NCBI GenBank assembly: GCA_902623495.1
Contig: CACNTW010000001.1
Span: 62,001-126,000 of the forward strand
Length of the DNA stretch: 64,000 nt
Direction of reading: 5' to 3'
Source: an uncultured Pelagibacteraceae bacterium
GTDB lineage: Bacteria > Pseudomonadota > Alphaproteobacteria > Pelagibacterales > Pelagibacteraceae
Program-made: the position numbers and the translations under genes
Notes under the pieces: generated by a model
What the model was told of the DNA's origin: nothing
Seen by the model: the letters and a program-made list of their open reading frames with translations, nothing else
Databases searched by the model: none
Shown here: piece after piece, positions 60,604 to 64,000 of the stretch
Layout of the letters: each line of letters opens with the position of its first letter
How positions within the stretch are numbered: position 1 is the first letter of the stretch

Positions 60604-61068
60604 ATGATAAAAGATATAAAAATTCTCAGTATAATTATAATTATATCAGTCGCACTATTTGCATACACATTTACATTTGATGAAGTTCCTGAAATTTTAG
60701 CTCAGGGAATGCAACCTACAATGATGCCAAGATTAATTTTTTCTTTAATAATTTTTTTATCTATATTTCAGTTAATTCAGAATAAAAATTTAAAGTCTGA
60801 TAAAAAAGAATTAATTCGTAGAAATGCCTTTGTAACATTTGGTTATACATTATTTATAGTTTTAATAGCAGATAAACTTGGATTTTTAATTTCTATATTT
60901 TTATTCACTTTAGTTACACCCATGTTATGGCAAAGGAAAGATTATATAAAAATCTTTTTTTATTCTTTAACTATATCAATATTTGTTTTTGTTTTTTTTA
61001 CACTTGTACTTCAACTAAAATTTCCTCAAGGGATATTAGAAGAATTTATAATTAGGAATTTTTATTAA
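60604..61068 (+). CDS. tctB: Tripartite tricarboxylate transporter small membrane subunit (second set)
   Basis: The protein has 154 residues with four hydrophobic segments (ILSIIIIISVALFAYTFTF, PRLIFSLIIFLSIFQLI, FVTFGYTLFIVLIADKLGFLISIFLFTL, FFYSLTISIFVFVFFTLVL), as in TctB. The QGMQPTMMPRLIF segment at about residue 35 is typical. The start follows the hairpin closely without a clear Shine-Dalgarno. The stop overlaps the tctA ATG (TAATGG). Confidence 0.87.
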   Translation: MIKDIKILSIIIIISVALFAYTFTFDEVPEILAQGMQPTMMPRLIFSLIIFLSIFQLIQNKNLKSDKKELIRRNAFVTFGYTLFIVLIADKLGFLISIFLFTLVTPMLWQRKDYIKIFFYSLTISIFVFVFFTLVLQLKFPQGILEEFIIRNFY

Positions 61069-62540
61069 TGGAAATTTTGTCAAATATCTCATTAATTTTA
61101 AATCCAACAACATTTGGTTTAATATTAGGATCTACAATTGTTGGAGTGTTGATAGGTGCTCTTCCTGGATTAAGTTCAGGAATGGCCATTGCATTGCTAC
61201 TCCCATTCACAATATATTTAGAACCCAGTCAAGCAATTGCAGCTATGGCAGCATTATATTGTGGTGGTACATTTGGAGGATCAATTACAGCTATATTAAT
61301 TAATGCACCTGGCGCTCCACCTGCTGCTGCAACAGCTTTTGATGGTTTTCCAATGGCTCAGAAGGGCCAGGCAGGTAAAGCTTTAGGGATGGCTGCAGTA
61401 TCTAGTGTAGTTGGTGGAATTATTTCTTTGGCTGTCCTAATTATTTTTGCACCAACACTAGCAAGAATTGCATATAAATTTGGACCTCCAGAATATTTTG
61501 CATTGGCAATATTTGGATTATCAATGTTAGCCTCTATAAGCTCAAAATCTCCTGTTAAAAATCTTATTGGAGGTTTGATAGGTTTATTTGTTGCAACAAT
61601 CGGAGTTCACCTTACAACTGGTATTTCAAGATTTACATTTGGGGTTGCTGAACTTTTTGAAGGGATAAGCTTTGTTCCTGTATTAATTGGTTTATTTGCA
61701 ATGTCTGAGATATTAGTCCAAGCATCAAAAAGTGAATTACTTTTAGAAAGAATTAAGTTTTCAGCAATAAAACTTCCTTCAATTTCAGAATTTAAGAGTT
61801 GTGTTAAAACAATTTTAAGATCATCGGGTATAGGAACTTTTATAGGCATTCTTCCAGCTGAAGGCGGAACAGTTAGCGCAATGATTGGTTATAACGAGGC
61901 AAGAAGATGGTCAAAAAATAAAGATAACTTTGGAAAAGGAGAAATAGAAGGTGTTGCAGCTCCAGAGTCAGCCAATAATGCCGCTACAGGTGGTGCAATG
62001 ATACCAACTCTTGCTTTAGGTATTCCAGGTTCAGCAACTACAGCAGTAATTCTTGGAGGATTTCAAATTCATGGATTAAGAGCTGGACCATATTTGTTTG
62101 AACAGCAACCAGATCTGCTTTACACAATTTTTTATGGAATGCTTTTAGCAAACTTTATCTTTTTAATTTTTGGATTGCTTGGGGCCAAAATATTCTCAAG
62201 AATTTCTTTAATACCAAGAGGCTATTTATGGCCATCTGTGTTTGTATTTTGTCTTGTTGGATCTTATGGATTATCTCAGTCCATGGTAGATGTTTACATA
62301 ATGCTAATTTCAGGTGTTGTTGGATTTTTCTTAAGACGATCAGGATTTTCTCCAGCACCAATAATTATGGGAATTGTATTAGGCGAATTAGTGGAAAATT
62401 CATTAGCTCAATCAATCATAATATTTGACCAAAATATATTTATGTTTTTCACAAGGCCAATTGTACTTGTATTTTTTACATTAACTTTTTTAAGTTTATT
62501 TTACAGACCTATTAAAAATCTAATAATGAAAGGAAAATAA
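61068..62540 (+). CDS. tctA: Tripartite tricarboxylate transporter large membrane subunit (second set)
   Basis: The protein has 490 residues and about 12 membrane segments, with TctA blocks IGALPGLSSGMAIALLLPFTIYLEPSQAIAAMAALYCGGTFGGSITAILINAPGAPPAAATAFDGFPMAQKG, GILPAEGGTVSAMIGYNEAR and AAPESANNAATGGAMIPTLALGIPGSATTAVILGG. GILPAEGG differs from the PGAGA of the first copy, so the two sets likely have different ligands. The stop overlaps the MmgE/PrpD start (TAATGA). Confidence 0.94.
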   Translation: MEILSNISLILNPTTFGLILGSTIVGVLIGALPGLSSGMAIALLLPFTIYLEPSQAIAAMAALYCGGTFGGSITAILINAPGAPPAAATAFDGFPMAQKGQAGKALGMAAVSSVVGGIISLAVLIIFAPTLARIAYKFGPPEYFALAIFGLSMLASISSKSPVKNLIGGLIGLFVATIGVHLTTGISRFTFGVAELFEGISFVPVLIGLFAMSEILVQASKSELLLERIKFSAIKLPSISEFKSCVKTILRSSGIGTFIGILPAEGGTVSAMIGYNEARRWSKNKDNFGKGEIEGVAAPESANNAATGGAMIPTLALGIPGSATTAVILGGFQIHGLRAGPYLFEQQPDLLYTIFYGMLLANFIFLIFGLLGAKIFSRISLIPRGYLWPSVFVFCLVGSYGLSQSMVDVYIMLISGVVGFFLRRSGFSPAPIIMGIVLGELVENSLAQSIIIFDQNIFMFFTRPIVLVFFTLTFLSLFYRPIKNLIMKGK

Positions 62541-63964
62541 TGACTAAAGCTTTTACACCTAATATTAAATCTAAAAGAGGAAAGGACTTAACAAAATACG
62601 TTGCTAACTTTGTTCATAAAACAAAATTTAAAAATATTCCAAAAGAAGTTGTTGAGTTAGCAAAAAAACATATTTTGGATGGTTTTGGTTTGGCACTATC
62701 AGGTTCAGTTGCAAGAACAGGTAATTACTTATTTGCACATATCAAAAAAAGTTCAGCAAAAGGGAAGGCAACAGTTATTGGTTCAAAAATGAAAGTTCCA
62801 ACGCACTTTGCAGCTTTGGCAAATGGTGTAGGAATACATTCTGACGATTATGATGATACACAGTTAGCCGTAGCAAAAGATAGGGTTTATGGCTTATTAA
62901 CACATCCTACAGCACCTTGCTTACCTAGCGCTTTTGCTGAGGGCGAAGTAAATAAAATTAATGGAAAAGATTTTTTAAACTCATATTTAATTGGAGTAGA
63001 TGTGGAATGCAAAATATCTGAAGCCATGTCTCCACGTCATTATCAACATGGTTTTCATTCAACAGCAACCTGTGGAACTTTTGCTTCAGCCTCTGCTGCA
63101 GCTAAAATTAGAAAATATGATCATAACAAAATTTTAAGATCTTTAGGGATTGCGGCCTCTCTTAGCGCTGGATTAAGAGAAAATTTTGGAACAATGACAA
63201 AACCACTGCACGCAGGTAGAGCGGCAGAGAGTGGAGTGATAGCTTGTGATTTAGTGAGATATGGGTGGTCTTCAACTGATAAAATTTTAGAATCTCCAAG
63301 AGGTTTCTTTCAAGCCCATGGAGGTGGATACGATATTAACGCATTAAAAGGTAAACTTGGAAGACCATGGACATTTAAGTCTCCAGGCATTTCTATTAAA
63401 CCTCATCCTTGTGGTTCTTTAACTCATCCCGGAATGACAAAGATGCTAGAATTAATTAAAAAGCATGACATTAAACCCGAGCAGATTATTAAAGTTGACG
63501 TTGGCACAAACCATAACATGCAAAATGCTTTGATACATCATCGACCAAAAAATGAGTTTCAAGCTAAATTTAGTATGGAGTATTCTATGGCAATACTTTT
63601 AATTGATAGAAGAGCATACATTCCTGAATATCAAGATAAAAGAATCAATAAATCTGATGTTCAACAAATGCTTAAAAAAGTGAATTTTTATAAAAACAAA
63701 ATAGCTGAAGCTGCAGGCTACGATAAAATGACAACCATAATAGACATCTATTTAAAAAATGGAAAAAAAATATCTGGAAGAGGTGATTTTGGAAAAGGTA
63801 GTCCCGCAATACCAATGACTTACGATGAAGTTGCAGATAAGTTTCTTGGTTGTACAGAATTTGCTAAATGGCCTTTATCTAAATCAAAAAAAATTATTGA
63901 TACAGTAAGGAATTTAGAAAAAGTTAAGGATATTAGAATATTAGGAAAGTTATTGTCTAAATAG
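62540..63964 (+). CDS. MmgE/PrpD family protein (methylcitrate dehydratase-like)
   Basis: The 474-residue protein matches MmgE/PrpD: VVELAKKHILDGFGLALSGS, NGVGIHSDDYDDTQLA, HPTAPCLPSAFAEGE, GFHSTATCGTFASASAAAKI and PLHAGRAAESGVIACDLVRYG. The family includes 2-methylcitrate dehydratase, cis-aconitate decarboxylase-like enzymes and others. It lies in one operon with a TTT transporter (1-base overlap with tctA), suggesting that it acts on the imported acid. It is not with prpB or prpC here. The exact reaction cannot be assigned from sequence. Confidence 0.87.
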   Translation: MTKAFTPNIKSKRGKDLTKYVANFVHKTKFKNIPKEVVELAKKHILDGFGLALSGSVARTGNYLFAHIKKSSAKGKATVIGSKMKVPTHFAALANGVGIHSDDYDDTQLAVAKDRVYGLLTHPTAPCLPSAFAEGEVNKINGKDFLNSYLIGVDVECKISEAMSPRHYQHGFHSTATCGTFASASAAAKIRKYDHNKILRSLGIAASLSAGLRENFGTMTKPLHAGRAAESGVIACDLVRYGWSSTDKILESPRGFFQAHGGGYDINALKGKLGRPWTFKSPGISIKPHPCGSLTHPGMTKMLELIKKHDIKPEQIIKVDVGTNHNMQNALIHHRPKNEFQAKFSMEYSMAILLIDRRAYIPEYQDKRINKSDVQQMLKKVNFYKNKIAEAAGYDKMTTIIDIYLKNGKKISGRGDFGKGSPAIPMTYDEVADKFLGCTEFAKWPLSKSKKIIDTVRNLEKVKDIRILGKLLSK

Positions 63965-64000
63965 TTATCTTTGATTTAAAAGCATAACTTTTCGATATTT

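Overview
The window is a gene-dense, very AT-rich chromosomal segment. Its proteins point strongly to the SAR11 clade (Pelagibacterales, Alphaproteobacteria). The evidence is Lys/Asn/Ile-rich proteins, almost no spacer DNA, many overlapping genes, and SAR11-like content: two tripartite tricarboxylate transporters (TTT), a TRAP transporter, AcuI, a dimethylglycine-dehydrogenase-like protein, an omega subunit with an acidic tail, and small exported proteins with an MKKLLGIVVLG-type leader. I infer the taxon from the sequence; no search was run. No gap between genes exceeds about 300 bases. I saw no IS element, CRISPR array or prophage.

Layout. 1-4365: end of ETF-ubiquinone oxidoreductase, a hisI operon on the minus strand, then folE-acuI-LysR. 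4366-8456: a Fur-box-preceded ferric iron ABC operon that also holds an untracked 57-residue cysteine protein. 8483-18366: DMGDH-like enzyme, a guaC-tartrate/malate dehydrogenase-EamA operon, FkbM methyltransferase, a dehalogenase-like hydrolase/TauD/AEC operon and a GT7-type glycosyltransferase. 18431-21504: the most unusual stretch. A truncated tRNA-Met copy and a full tRNA-Met bracket three small exported or membrane proteins, followed by a stand-alone inverse-autotransporter-like beta-barrel and an exported cysteine protein. 21501-28605: apt, mtnP, an exported hydrolase, mtnA, a class II aldolase-SDR fusion and a SpeD-SpeE fusion, which together look like a polyamine synthesis and methylthioadenosine salvage module. 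28664-31682: amino acid ABC transporter and nitrilase. 31679-33970: circularly permuted ATP-grasp divergent from an Anbu proteasome-like peptidase. 33967-47322: GT9, first TTT system, GT4, two carbonic-anhydrase-type proteins, an exported putative zincin, a PNPOx-like protein, a HIBADH-family dehydrogenase, an MFS carrier and rpoZ. 47323-52758: CoA transferase, TRAP transporter and malonyl-CoA decarboxylase, a likely malonate module. 52751-63964: dusA, TSUP permease, phosphomannomutase, nrdAB with tandem NrdR boxes, DUF1289, and a second TTT system with an MmgE/PrpD protein.

Two layout themes recur. First, every one of the five transporter operons has an RNA hairpin between its binding-protein gene and the first membrane-subunit gene. 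One hairpin contains the tctB start codon and another ends in eight T's directly before the dctQ ATG. Second, most convergent gene pairs abut or overlap: four share the palindrome TTAA as both stop codons and three meet as TAATTA.
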